Notes: generated from the sequence alone by a model not told the origin. DNA of 10,241 nt from Thermoproteota archaeon (GCA_026414125.1 JAOAJQ010000030.1:1-10241), one strand, 5' to 3'. Positions 1-6,372 are shown, counted from the stretch's first letter. Numbers and translations: made by a program.

Positions 1-607
1 CTACAAGGCCTAGGACGTGGGCGGCATCGTAGACAACGGTCGCACCCACATTTGAAGCTGTCTCGGAAATCTCCTTAACTGGCTGGGGGAACAAGAGTTC
101 AGATGCTCCAAGCATCACCATCTTAGGCATAACTTTCGCAATCATCTTCCTAGACTGGTCGACATCAATATTATACTCCTCCGCATTAAACGGAATAGGA
201 ACCATGCTTACCCCATGATACCTAGATACTTCTCTGAAACTGCTATGGCCTCCGTCTATCACGCTCAGGCCCATCATAGTGTCCCCAGGCCTTGTGAAAG
301 CCCCTATTGCAACGATATTCGCAACCGTCCCTGAAACAGGCAGTGTGTTGACATGCTCAACCCTGAAGAGTTTCCTAGCTAGGAAATGGGTCAGCTCTTC
401 AAGCTTATCTATGTACTCGCAGCCCCTGTACATTCTTTCATAAAGGAATCCAACAGCATACCTATGCCCCATGTCGCATGTTAAAAGCCTCCTAACCCCC
501 CTGCTGGTAATGTTCTCGCTGGCAATAAGGTTTAATGAACAGCTCCTGAAAGCATGATGCTCCCTAACTATTTCGAAAACCTCTTCTGCGAGACTTTTCT
601 CTGACAA
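1..607 (-). CDS. Divergent serine hydroxymethyltransferase-like PLP enzyme, N-terminal half (cut by window edge)
   Basis: The reading frame opens with TTG at 607, directly preceded by an in-frame TAA (610-608), so no longer start exists. It runs 202 codons off the left edge; SHMTs have about 420-440 residues. Fold-type I SHMT landmarks appear in order: LNLIASEN (25-32), RYAVG (49-53), RGCEYID (61-67), the PVSGTVAN turn (90-97), DGGH (118-121) and YDAAHVLGL (193-201), where Asp194 and His197 match the Asp and His that bind and stack on PLP. SHMT interconverts serine and glycine using a one-carbon pterin carrier in the cytoplasm. Oddly, the catalytic glutamate of the usual YAEG motif is Val52, and the following PGKRYY is replaced by LYERMY. 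The Schiff-base lysine lies outside the window. The superfamily is secure, but true SHMT activity is uncertain; a related aldolase or another PLP activity is possible. Confidence 0.8.
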   Translation of the reverse strand, partial: MSEKSLAEEVFEIVREHHAFRSCSLNLIASENITSRGVRRLLTCDMGHRYAVGFLYERMYRGCEYIDKLEELTHFLARKLFRVEHVNTLPVSGTVANIVAIGAFTRPGDTMMGLSVIDGGHSSFREVSRYHGVSMVPIPFNAEEYNIDVDQSRKMIAKVMPKMVMLGASELLFPQPVKEISETASNVGATVVYDAAHVLGLV

Positions 608-633
608 TTACTTGGGCTTGAGGTAAAGGGGTC

Positions 634-643
634 TTTAAAAAAG
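634..643 (-). promoter_or_regulatory. TATA-like box of the SHMT-like gene
   Basis: Read on the minus strand this is CTTTTTTAAA, centred about 31 nt before the TTG at 607. No SD lies between, so the mRNA would have almost no leader. The spacing fits an archaeal TATA/BRE promoter. Confidence 0.45.
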
Positions 644-690
644 TTTTCCAACGTAATTCCACGTTTAAACATAAATAATCATCCCCAGTC

Positions 691-700
691 GGTTTAAAAC
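691..700 (+). promoter_or_regulatory. TATA-like box of the RNA kinase gene
   Basis: GGTTTAAAAC is centred about 27 nt before an in-frame GTG at 722 but only about 15 nt before the first GTG at 710. If it is the TATA box, the protein starts at 722 on a leaderless transcript. A second A/T-rich stretch at 663-678 could instead serve the start at 710. Confidence 0.4.
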
Positions 701-709
701 ACTGGAAAG

Positions 710-1972
710 GTGGAAAGAATCGTGAGGCAGAGAATCGTTCTCCGGGTGGGGAAAACTCTCTTGGTAGATGGGCCGGCTACAGTGCAGGTAGCCAGCGGCA
801 TGGTTAACGTGATGGGTGCAGTGTTCGCGGAGGGAAGCTGGGTGAAGGTCAGAGGCTTTAGGCGGACGCCTTTTCACGCTGAGCAGTCTGAAGCCAGCCT
901 CGTCGTTGAAGGCAACAACTACCGTGTGATAGACGGTTCCACAATACCGAGTAGCTGGCTTGAAGCTGCTGAGAAGACTGCTACTGAGGAAAAGGGTGTT
1001 GTGATGGTGGTTGGCGAGGCGGACTCTGGTAAGACGAGTCTAGCAACCTTCCTAGTTAACTACTATCTCAACTTCCAGGGGGAGGTTGGAATCGTAGACT
1101 CTGACCCTGGACAGAACGATCTTGGAATCCCCGGCACTGTCAGCGGGGGGGTAGTGAATAAGGGTCTAAGCGACCTGAGCCAGGTTAAGCCTGAAGTAAT
1201 AGAGTTCGTAGGCTTCACAGCACCGGAATCAGGGGTTGAAGAATTAAAGGATGCTGTTGTCAGGGTGCTCAGAAGGCTTAGAGAAAGGGGGATTGGAAAA
1301 ATAGTTTTGAACACTGATGGCTGGGCTGACTCTAAAGGCCTGAGTTTTAAAGCCGAGCTTATCCGTGTTGTTAAGCCGAGCTTCGTGATATCACTGCTGG
1401 ATGGTGAGAAAGCCTTGGTGTTCACCCGTGTGATTGACCCAAGTACTAGAATGATTCAGGTCGAGAAATCCAGATACGTGAAGAGGAGGAGTAGGATACA
1501 CAGGAGAACGCTCAGGATGCTGAATTACAGGAGGCATTTCGCAAGAGCTAGACTTGTTAAGAGGTCTTTAAATGAAACTGTTTTCCTGAATCATCCTTTC
1601 TTGAAAGGCGAGCCTGCTAGAGCACCCTGGGGGCTCAAGGAGCTTGGTTTCGAAGAGTTGGAAGCCAAGCTGTACATGGGTACGCTTTATGTAAGGATCA
1701 GGGATGAGGTTGAGGAGCCTGTTGTGCTTAACGTCGGTGGGAAAAAGACTATTGTGCTGGGGGAGGGATGGGAGAGGGGGCTCCTAGTTGGCTTAGGGAG
1801 GGAGAGCAGGATTATTGGAGTCGGTATAATAGAGTCCTTAAGCGGCAGCGAGGTAACTGTGAAAACACCGTTGACAACAGGCTTTGACACTATTAAACTT
1901 GGAGAAATAAAGCTTGACGCTTCTTTCAACGAGAGAAACTTCTATTGGAGGCCTTCGAGGCACCACGATTAA
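710..1972 (+). CDS. Grc3/Clp1-family polynucleotide 5'-hydroxyl kinase
   Basis: Predicted to transfer phosphate from ATP/GTP to the 5'-OH end of RNA (or DNA), a role tied in this family to tRNA splicing or RNA end repair. Of 420 residues, 1-95 form a beta-rich N-terminal domain. The Walker A loop GEADSGKTS is at 102-110. The family's DSDPGQ motif (130-135) supplies acidic metal and catalytic residues. FVGFTAP (166-172) and NTDGW (201-205) match conserved blocks of Grc3/Clp1. The rest is a basic linker (KRRSRIHRRTLR) and a beta-rich C-terminal domain. The start is ambiguous: GTG 710 has only a weak purine stretch before it, while GTG 722 is 27 nt from a good TATA box. It is divergent from the SHMT-like gene and convergent with the PFK. 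The family is well supported; the physiological RNA target is unknown. Confidence 0.9.
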   Translation: MERIVRQRIVLRVGKTLLVDGPATVQVASGMVNVMGAVFAEGSWVKVRGFRRTPFHAEQSEASLVVEGNNYRVIDGSTIPSSWLEAAEKTATEEKGVVMVVGEADSGKTSLATFLVNYYLNFQGEVGIVDSDPGQNDLGIPGTVSGGVVNKGLSDLSQVKPEVIEFVGFTAPESGVEELKDAVVRVLRRLRERGIGKIVLNTDGWADSKGLSFKAELIRVVKPSFVISLLDGEKALVFTRVIDPSTRMIQVEKSRYVKRRSRIHRRTLRMLNYRRHFARARLVKRSLNETVFLNHPFLKGEPARAPWGLKELGFEELEAKLYMGTLYVRIRDEVEEPVVLNVGGKKTIVLGEGWERGLLVGLGRESRIIGVGIIESLSGSEVTVKTPLTTGFDTIKLGEIKLDASFNERNFYWRPSRHHD

Positions 1973-2016
1973 CTTATTAAAAAGGAATACGTTAAATATT
2001 CACCGTTATAAATCGT

Positions 2017-2021
2017 AAAAA
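2017..2021 (-). terminator. Possible T-run terminator of the PFK gene
   Basis: On the minus strand, five T's follow the PFK stop by about 30 nt, and another T5 lies at 1983-1979. Short T-runs without a hairpin are the usual archaeal termination signal. Nothing comparable is seen for the converging kinase gene. Confidence 0.3.
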
Positions 2022-2048
2022 GGCTTGAAATCTGGGGTATAAATATTC

Positions 2049-3074
2049 TTAAGAGGCTAGCGCGTTCTTAAGCTCTATCAAAGACTTGTCTACAAGCTTC
2101 GTCTCCGCAACAGCCTCAGAAAGGTCGACGCTCATGATCTCGGTGCCCCTCAACGCAACCATTTTTCCGAAAACACCCTTCCTGACAAGCTCTACGGCAG
2201 CGTAGCCTAACCTCGTGGCCAGAACCCTGTCGAAAGCAGTCGGAGACATCCCCCTTATTATGTGCGCCGGGACAACTGCCCTAGTCTCAAAACCAGTGGC
2301 CTTCTCAATCTCCTTAGCCAGGAACTCGCCTATGCCGCCCAGGTACACGTGTCCATACTGATCCACCTTAACATCCTTCGTTATCGGACCCTTATAGTCC
2401 TCTATTAAAGCACCTTCTGCGACAACAATAGTCAAACTACCCTTTTCAGGCTTCTTTCTCTTAACAAACTCCACAACGTCGCTAACCTTGAAAGGCTCCT
2501 CGGGAATCAGAATTAAGTCGGCACCGGCAGCAAGCCCTGAGTAGAGCGCTATCCAGCCAGCATGCCTACCCATAATCTCGACAACCATCACCCTATCATG
2601 CGACCTAGCCGTGGTCTTCAAAGACTCAATAGCCTGCATTGCAGCGTTCACCGCAGTGTCGAAGCCGAAAGTGTAATCCGTACCCTTAAGATCATTGTCA
2701 ATCGTCTTCGGAACACCTACCACCTTCAAACCAGACTCGTGAAGCTTCCTCGCAGCAGTAAGAGTATCGTCACCACCGATAGCGATTAAAGCATCAAGGC
2801 CCAGCTTCCTAAAGTTCTCTATGCATTTATTCATCGTAGCCTCGTCCTTAACAGGATTCGTTCTAGAGGTTTTAATCACAGTCCCAGCCTCACCAATCTT
2901 ATCCTCAACATCACTATACTTCAGTGGAACAGTATCCATGTTCAACAACCCAGCCCAGCCATACTTAATACCGACAACCTCAAAACCATACTGTTCAGCA
3001 CGCTTCAAAACAGCACGGATTACTGCGTTAAGTCCTGGTGCATCTCCGCCCCCTGTTAGTACTCCTATTCTCAT
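2049..3074 (-). CDS. 6-phosphofructokinase, family A, probably pyrophosphate-dependent
   Basis: Phosphorylates fructose 6-phosphate to fructose 1,6-bisphosphate. At 341 residues it is the normal size for one PFK-A unit. Seen motifs: LTGGGDAPGLNAVIR (6-20), phosphate-donor loop GGDDT (100-104), catalytic PKTIDND (122-128, base Asp126), Arg161, and MGRHAGW (168-174), which binds the sugar phosphate. In this family, ATP enzymes have Gly at two positions where this protein has Asp103 (GGDD) and Lys123 (PKTIDND); the Asp/Lys pair marks PPi-dependent enzymes such as those of Thermoproteus tenax and Amycolatopsis. A PPi enzyme would be reversible and could work in glycolysis and gluconeogenesis. The start ATG has an AGGTGAG SD six nt upstream, unusual among the mostly leaderless neighbours. 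It is a single-gene unit. The family is certain; the donor is inferred. Confidence 0.93.
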   Translation of the reverse strand: MRIGVLTGGGDAPGLNAVIRAVLKRAEQYGFEVVGIKYGWAGLLNMDTVPLKYSDVEDKIGEAGTVIKTSRTNPVKDEATMNKCIENFRKLGLDALIAIGGDDTLTAARKLHESGLKVVGVPKTIDNDLKGTDYTFGFDTAVNAAMQAIESLKTTARSHDRVMVVEIMGRHAGWIALYSGLAAGADLILIPEEPFKVSDVVEFVKRKKPEKGSLTIVVAEGALIEDYKGPITKDVKVDQYGHVYLGGIGEFLAKEIEKATGFETRAVVPAHIIRGMSPTAFDRVLATRLGYAAVELVRKGVFGKMVALRGTEIMSVDLSEAVAETKLVDKSLIELKNALAS

Positions 3075-3080
3075 TCCTAT

Positions 3081-3087
3081 CTCACCT
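3081..3087 (-). promoter_or_regulatory. Strong Shine-Dalgarno of the PFK gene
   Basis: AGGTGAG on the minus strand sits six nt before the ATG at 3074. It fixes the start and implies a real 5' leader, in contrast to most genes here. Confidence 0.7.
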
Positions 3088-3130
3088 TTTTCATAAATGC
3101 TGTGAGAAAGGGGTTTTAACTTTTTCTGAA

Positions 3131-3142
3131 GGATTTATATGC
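3131..3142 (-). promoter_or_regulatory. TATA-like box of the PFK gene
   Basis: The minus strand reads GCATATAAATCC, predicting transcription from about 3111 and a leader of roughly 35-40 nt that contains the SD. A nearer GTTAAAAC at 3120-3113 is an alternative. Confidence 0.45.
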
Positions 3143-3202
3143 ATGCTTTATCTCCTTGAAGAGTACGCGACAATTAAAAGTTTCTAACTCTATGCGGTGA
3201 AG

Positions 3203-3229
3203 CGGAGAATAGGTTCTTGTTATTCTCCG
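3203..3229. repeat. Perfect 9-bp inverted repeat (hairpin) with 9-nt loop
   Basis: CGGAGAATA (3203-3211) and TATTCTCCG (3221-3229) pair perfectly around a 9-nt loop. There is no T-run after it, so it is not a bacterial-type terminator. It lies downstream (minus-strand sense) of the possible TnpB remnant, the position where IS200/IS605-type elements carry a right-end hairpin. It could equally be an operator palindrome or an RNA stem. Confidence 0.6.
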
Positions 3230-3429
3230 ACTGATGTGAAGGTGTGGACAGCACAACGGCTCCATTAGGATGGAAGTTACTTATGAAGCATCTTCCTGAA
3301 TGAGCAAGTTCAACTAATCTCCGAGTATTCGGCTAAAGCTTCGAGAGGAAGCGCCGCTTGCTTCGTGATAATTCTTCAATTCAATCCTTCGGAACTTGGT
3401 TTCTGATGTTCTCTCCGACAAGGGCTGCT

Positions 3430-3669
3430 TCACAGTAGTGCGCTAATCAGTCTTCTAGACGGATGCAACAGAAAGGAGAAGATTATGGTATTCAGCTTAA
3501 CAGGCAGGTTCATACATAGTATTCCCGCCTCATTCCCATGAGTTTTGAAACCCATTCCAATCTTAGGAAAACATACGGCAGTACCATTAGGAACCTTATC
3601 TGAATGTAGTTTGAACCGTGCAGGAGGGTTGTTAAGAAGGCTGCCGCCACTCATATTGGAAGAATACAC
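3430..3669 (-). pseudogene. Possible degenerate C-terminal remnant of an IS605-type TnpB protein
   Basis: A 79-codon open frame begins with a weak GTG and has no SD or well-placed TATA box. Its product is rich in Pro, Asn and Gly (for example NNPPARFK near residues 13-20, PNGTAVCFPKIGMGF near 27-41, HGNEAG near 44-49). This composition reminds me of the low-complexity tails after the zinc ribbon in some archaeal TnpB proteins, but no CxxC zinc motif or RuvC residues remain. Weak fragments continue in other frames to about 3250 with several stops, consistent with decay. The call rests on resemblance only; chance open frame is the main alternative. Confidence 0.25.
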
Positions 3670-3705
3670 TGGCAGTTCTTTAAAAGGATCTTAACCTGTT
3701 AGCAC

Positions 3706-3888
3706 GTGCTAAAAGAGCTTTTTAAAGGAATTAGAAGCATGGCTAAAAACCCTGTTATAACGAGCGCGATTAGCCTTGATAACCCTTTCGTATCAAGACC
3801 TAGGAAGCGGCAGGCTAAGTCAAAATCAGTATTATCACGAGCAGCAGGATTTTTCTACAATTCCCTCAACAACCGTTTAAACGTTTAA
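3706..3888 (+). CDS. Small basic hypothetical protein, 60 aa
   Basis: I do not recognise this gene. It would start with GTG at 3706, about 24 nt after a TATA-like CTTTAAAAGG (3678-3687), as in a leaderless gene. A second in-frame start, ATG 3739, would give 49 residues. The product has a strongly basic centre (RPRKRQAKSK) flanked by short hydrophobic stretches, with no signal peptide or cysteine pair. Its end overlaps the T/A-rich region that probably holds the next gene's promoter. It stands alone between the gene-poor stretch and the glycosyltransferase. Coding status is doubtful: it may be a genuine small nucleic-acid-binding protein, a fragment of a lost gene, or chance. Confidence 0.35.
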   Translation: MLKELFKGIRSMAKNPVITSAISLDNPFVSRPRKRQAKSKSVLSRAAGFFYNSLNNRLNV

Positions 3889-3891
3889 TAA
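3882..3891 (+). promoter_or_regulatory. TATA-like box of the glycosyltransferase gene
   Basis: CGTTTAATAA would give transcription from about 3912 and a leader of 22-28 nt, long enough to include the AGGGAG SD at 3928-3933. Confidence 0.4.
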
Positions 3892-3927
3892 CCCTTCTTA
3901 CGCATTGGTAAAAGCTAAAAGCAGTGT

Positions 3928-3933
3928 AGGGAG
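3928..3933 (+). promoter_or_regulatory. Shine-Dalgarno that questions the glycosyltransferase start
   Basis: AGGGAG touches the ATG at 3934 with no spacer but lies six nt before an in-frame GTG at 3940. Spacing therefore favours 3940, which removes only two residues and begins the protein at MKVSVIIPSF. Confidence 0.45.
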
Positions 3934-5049
3934 ATGGATGTGAAAGTATCTGTGATAATCCCGTCGTTCAAAGGCTCTCCCCAGCTGGTTGAGCTTGTCA
4001 ACAAGCTTGTCGAAGACAATTACAGTAATAAGGAGGTGTTGGTTGTTGTCGACGCCCCCTCTCCAGAGGTCGCTGAGAAACTCAGGCAACAGCCTGTGAA
4101 AACCATCTTCCGTCAAAGTAGAGAGGGAAGGGTGAGCGCCCTTATAGAGGCTTTTAAACAGTCCTCGGGCGACCTTCTCATCTTTCTGGATGACGACGTG
4201 TGTATAACGGGTGAAGGCTTCCTGTCTGGGGCTGTGGAGTCGATGAAAGGCTTTGAAATAGGAGAGTTCATGAAAACCGTTGAGGGAAAAGGGCTGCTCG
4301 CCCAGACGGTGAACTACGAATTCATGTCCTTCAACTATGGAAGCATGCTTCTCGCGAGCAGGACTGGAAAGTGTCTTGGGTTGAACGGCGCAGCCTTTGC
4401 AATATGGAGGCGGGCTTACGAGAAGATAGGCGGCTTCAGGCCTAAGATACCTGATGACTTTGACCTCGGTATTAGAAGCTATGTCGCCGGGCTACGATTC
4501 GGCTTCGTGAAGAATCCCCGCGTGATAAACTATGCCCCATCAGGCTGGAGGGAATGGTTTAAGCAACGCGTAAGATGGGGCATAGGTGCCGCCCTCTGGG
4601 TTAAGGAGAATTGGCGCACACTTTTGAAAATAATTAGGGAAGAACCCTCGTTAATACTGCTACTTTTATTCCTAGTACTCCCTTCGCTAGCCTCCTTCAC
4701 GATAACGTTCTTCCTGAACACTCTTCTGGAGGACAGGATCATATGGGTCGGGCTACTTACAATCTCCTCACTATACTCGAGCCTACTGCCTTTTGCAACA
4801 ATATTCTCCTACGGGCTATTTGTTAAAATACTGCTGCTCTTCACTAAGACGCTCATAGCGCTCATAGCTGCTTTCGCATTCTTCTCAATATTCTACTACA
4901 GGATTGCCAGGGAAATGGGGTTCAGGTTTAACCTGGCTAAATTCGCCTTTCTATACTTCGTTTACTCACCGCTCTGGTTTACAATACTGTTATCCGGCTT
5001 CATAAGGGTCTTCGTCTTCAACAAGAATTCTCTCAAGGATAGGCCGTGA
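3934..5049 (+). CDS. Membrane-anchored family 2 glycosyltransferase with processive-type motifs
   Basis: Predicted to move a sugar from a nucleotide or lipid donor onto a glycan at the inner face of the membrane. The 371-residue protein has an N-terminal GT-A fold: VSVIIPSF (5-12), VVVDA with Asp40, metal-binding LDDDV (85-89), acceptor-side PDDFDLG (173-179, candidate base), then QRVRW (211-215), the QxxRW signature of processive GT2 enzymes such as cellulose and hyaluronan synthases. About four hydrophobic segments follow (near 238-263, 268-292, 297-322, 337-358) and a short basic tail. Substrate and product cannot be read from sequence; S-layer/N-glycan or extracellular polysaccharide assembly are reasonable guesses. 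No oligosaccharyltransferase or other glycan gene adjoins it. The family is secure; polymerase activity is inferred. Confidence 0.9.
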   Translation: MDVKVSVIIPSFKGSPQLVELVNKLVEDNYSNKEVLVVVDAPSPEVAEKLRQQPVKTIFRQSREGRVSALIEAFKQSSGDLLIFLDDDVCITGEGFLSGAVESMKGFEIGEFMKTVEGKGLLAQTVNYEFMSFNYGSMLLASRTGKCLGLNGAAFAIWRRAYEKIGGFRPKIPDDFDLGIRSYVAGLRFGFVKNPRVINYAPSGWREWFKQRVRWGIGAALWVKENWRTLLKIIREEPSLILLLLFLVLPSLASFTITFFLNTLLEDRIIWVGLLTISSLYSSLLPFATIFSYGLFVKILLLFTKTLIALIAAFAFFSIFYYRIAREMGFRFNLAKFAFLYFVYSPLWFTILLSGFIRVFVFNKNSLKDRP

Positions 5050-5061
5050 CCCTTCCATAAT

Positions 5062-5071
5062 CCTTTTAACA
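5062..5071 (+). promoter_or_regulatory. TATA-like box of the AMMECR1 gene
   Basis: CCTTTTAACA is centred about 27 nt before ATG 5094 and there is no SD, so the transcript is probably leaderless. The T5 at 5075-5079 just after it could terminate the upstream glycosyltransferase mRNA. Confidence 0.45.
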
Positions 5072-5093
5072 GCCTTTTTGGAAGATAGTTCTG

Positions 5094-5735
5094 ATGGAAC
5101 TGTCTCTAGAGGACGGTAGGCTGCTCGTCAGGATTGCCAGGAAAGCCGTGGAGACTTATCTCAGGAATGAAGAATTGTTAAGCCCCCCTGCTGGCCTGAA
5201 GGATGTTTTCTACGAGCCCAGCGGAGTGTTCGTCACCCTTAACAGGCTTATAGGCCAACAGGGATCAGCACGTAAAGAGCTCAGAGGCTGCATAGGCTTC
5301 CCTGAGCCTGTTAAGCCACTGGTGGAAGCGTTGATAGAGGCGGCTGTGGCTGCGGCGGTTGATGATCCACGGTTCCCCCCGGTGGCTCTTGAAGAAATGG
5401 ACATGATCGTTATAGATGTGAGTGTTTTAACTCCTCCACGGCTATTAGCTGTTAAAGACAGAAGAATGCTTCTAAAAGAGGTCAGGATAGGTAGGGATGG
5501 GCTTATTGTTGAACGCGGCTTTAACAGGGGACTTCTTCTCCCTCAGGTTGCTGTCGAGGAGAATTGGGATGCTGAAACATTTCTCTCCTACACTTGTGTT
5601 AAAGCAGGCCTGCCCCCGGGCTGTTGGCTTGACGAAAAAACAAGGGTCTACAGTTTTGAGGCGGTTGTCTTCGAGGAAACATATCCAAACGGGGAAGTAA
5701 GAAGAATGGAATTAGGCTCGCAGAAGAGTGAATAA
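5094..5735 (+). CDS. AMMECR1-domain protein
   Basis: This 213-residue protein is a single, full-length AMMECR1 domain, found in archaea, bacteria and eukaryotes and about the size of the Pyrococcus homologue. The hallmark LRGCIGFPEP lies at residues 63-72, with an invariant-type Cys66. The second conserved block, LLLPQVAVEENWDAETFLSYTC (about 147-168), carries the PQVA and W..E.FL pattern and a second Cys168, and AGLPPGCW follows. The biochemical function of the family is unsettled; a redox or RNA/protein-modification role has been proposed, and in many genomes it is fused to or near Memo and a radical SAM enzyme. Neither partner is present in this window. It has its own promoter and converges on the coiled-coil gene, 28 bp apart. 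The assignment to family is firm. Confidence 0.93.
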   Translation: MELSLEDGRLLVRIARKAVETYLRNEELLSPPAGLKDVFYEPSGVFVTLNRLIGQQGSARKELRGCIGFPEPVKPLVEALIEAAVAAAVDDPRFPPVALEEMDMIVIDVSVLTPPRLLAVKDRRMLLKEVRIGRDGLIVERGFNRGLLLPQVAVEENWDAETFLSYTCVKAGLPPGCWLDEKTRVYSFEAVVFEETYPNGEVRRMELGSQKSE

Positions 5736-5763
5736 TTCTAACTGTTGTTTGAACTAGCTTTTA

Positions 5764-6333
5764 TTACCCACTTTCACCGAGGGAGCCTGCGACCCGCTGC
5801 TCCTTCTCAGCCATCCTGAAAAACGTCCACGAGATCGAGTTAGCCAGCTCCTTAAGCCTTATCTTATCCCTAAAATTCCTGAGAATAATGGCTTTCAGCA
5901 AACCTCCTTCTTCCAAGATGTCGTATGAGAACATTTGGTCCGGCCTAAGCTCGTTTTTAGCCGCCCGCTCAACATCCCTCTCCCTCATAGGCTCCAGAAC
6001 CTTCCTAACCAGGAAGGCTTCAAAAGGGGAGACAGCTGTGCTCAGCTTAAGCTCAGGCAACGGAATGACCTTGGCGTAACTCTGGTAGACCTCTATCTCT
6101 CCAACCTTAGTGTTCTTATAAGTCAGCTCAAGCTTTTGAGTCACCGCCTCAGCCTCAGCCCTCTTCATCACCTCAGTCCCGGTTTTAAAGCTCTTTGAGG
6201 CTAGAAGATCGTCTACAACCTGCATCAGGTTGTCTAGCTTTTCAAGCTCCTCTTCAAGCTCCGCTTTCTTCTCAGCCAAGTATTTCTTAAGGTCCGCTAG
6301 CCTCTGAGTCTCCTCCTCCCCGCTTTCAGACAA
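5764..6333 (-). CDS. Uncharacterised coiled-coil protein, 189 aa
   Basis: I do not recognise a named family. The start is TTG at 6333, about 33 nt after a TATA-like box, with no longer in-frame alternative seen. Residues 1-65 are highly charged with heptad-like leucines (LADLKKYLAEKKAELEEELE), predicting a coiled coil. The middle (about 68-100) alternates hydrophobic and charged residues (KLELTYKNTKVGEIEVYQSY), suggesting beta strands. The C-terminal part contains DILEEGGLLKAIILRNF (about 139-155), which looks like a helix-sheet globular core. There is no signal peptide, membrane segment or metal motif. The layout, a dimerising helix plus compact domain, would suit a scaffold or transcription-associated protein, but that is a guess. 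It is divergent from the PH-like gene and convergent with AMMECR1. Confidence 0.85.
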   Translation of the reverse strand: MSESGEEETQRLADLKKYLAEKKAELEEELEKLDNLMQVVDDLLASKSFKTGTEVMKRAEAEAVTQKLELTYKNTKVGEIEVYQSYAKVIPLPELKLSTAVSPFEAFLVRKVLEPMRERDVERAAKNELRPDQMFSYDILEEGGLLKAIILRNFRDKIRLKELANSISWTFFRMAEKEQRVAGSLGESG

Positions 6334-6360
6334 GACTACTCCCGTATAACCTTACGTACG

Positions 6361-6372
6361 GATATAGATATG
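6361..6372 (-). promoter_or_regulatory. TATA-like box of the coiled-coil gene
   Basis: The minus strand reads CATATCTATATC, about 33 nt before the TTG at 6333. The leader would be only a few nucleotides. Confidence 0.4.

Larger units (their letters stand above)
3095..3705. other. Long stretch without a confident gene; possible decayed insertion
   Basis: Apart from the PFK promoter at its left edge, I recognise no RNA gene or intact protein here. Base composition is like the surroundings and not GC-enriched, which argues against a structured stable RNA such as RNase P or SRP RNA in a hyperthermophile. It contains a perfect hairpin at 3203-3229 and an open minus-strand frame at 3430-3669 that may be a transposase tail. 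Both features lie in the same orientation. Confidence 0.5.

Noticed and set aside
1063..1425. 120-codon open frame antisense to the RNA kinase
   Set aside because: It mirrors the codon pattern of the conserved P-loop domain on the other strand and has a Ser/Thr/Pro-rich low-complexity product.
3095..3430. Possible stable RNA (RNase P RNA, SRP RNA or a box C/D RNA)
   Set aside because: The stretch is not GC-enriched, as hyperthermophile structural RNAs are, and I found no SRP or RNase P core motifs and no properly spaced C and D boxes. Only the single hairpin stands out.
3430..3669. Intact TnpB or other active transposase gene
   Set aside because: The frame is only 79 codons, has no zinc-ribbon cysteines or RuvC catalytic residues, and the flanks contain stops in all frames. 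At most it is a remnant.
5094..5735. AMMECR1-Memo-radical SAM cluster
   Set aside because: Only the AMMECR1 gene is present; neither neighbour resembles Memo or a radical SAM protein.
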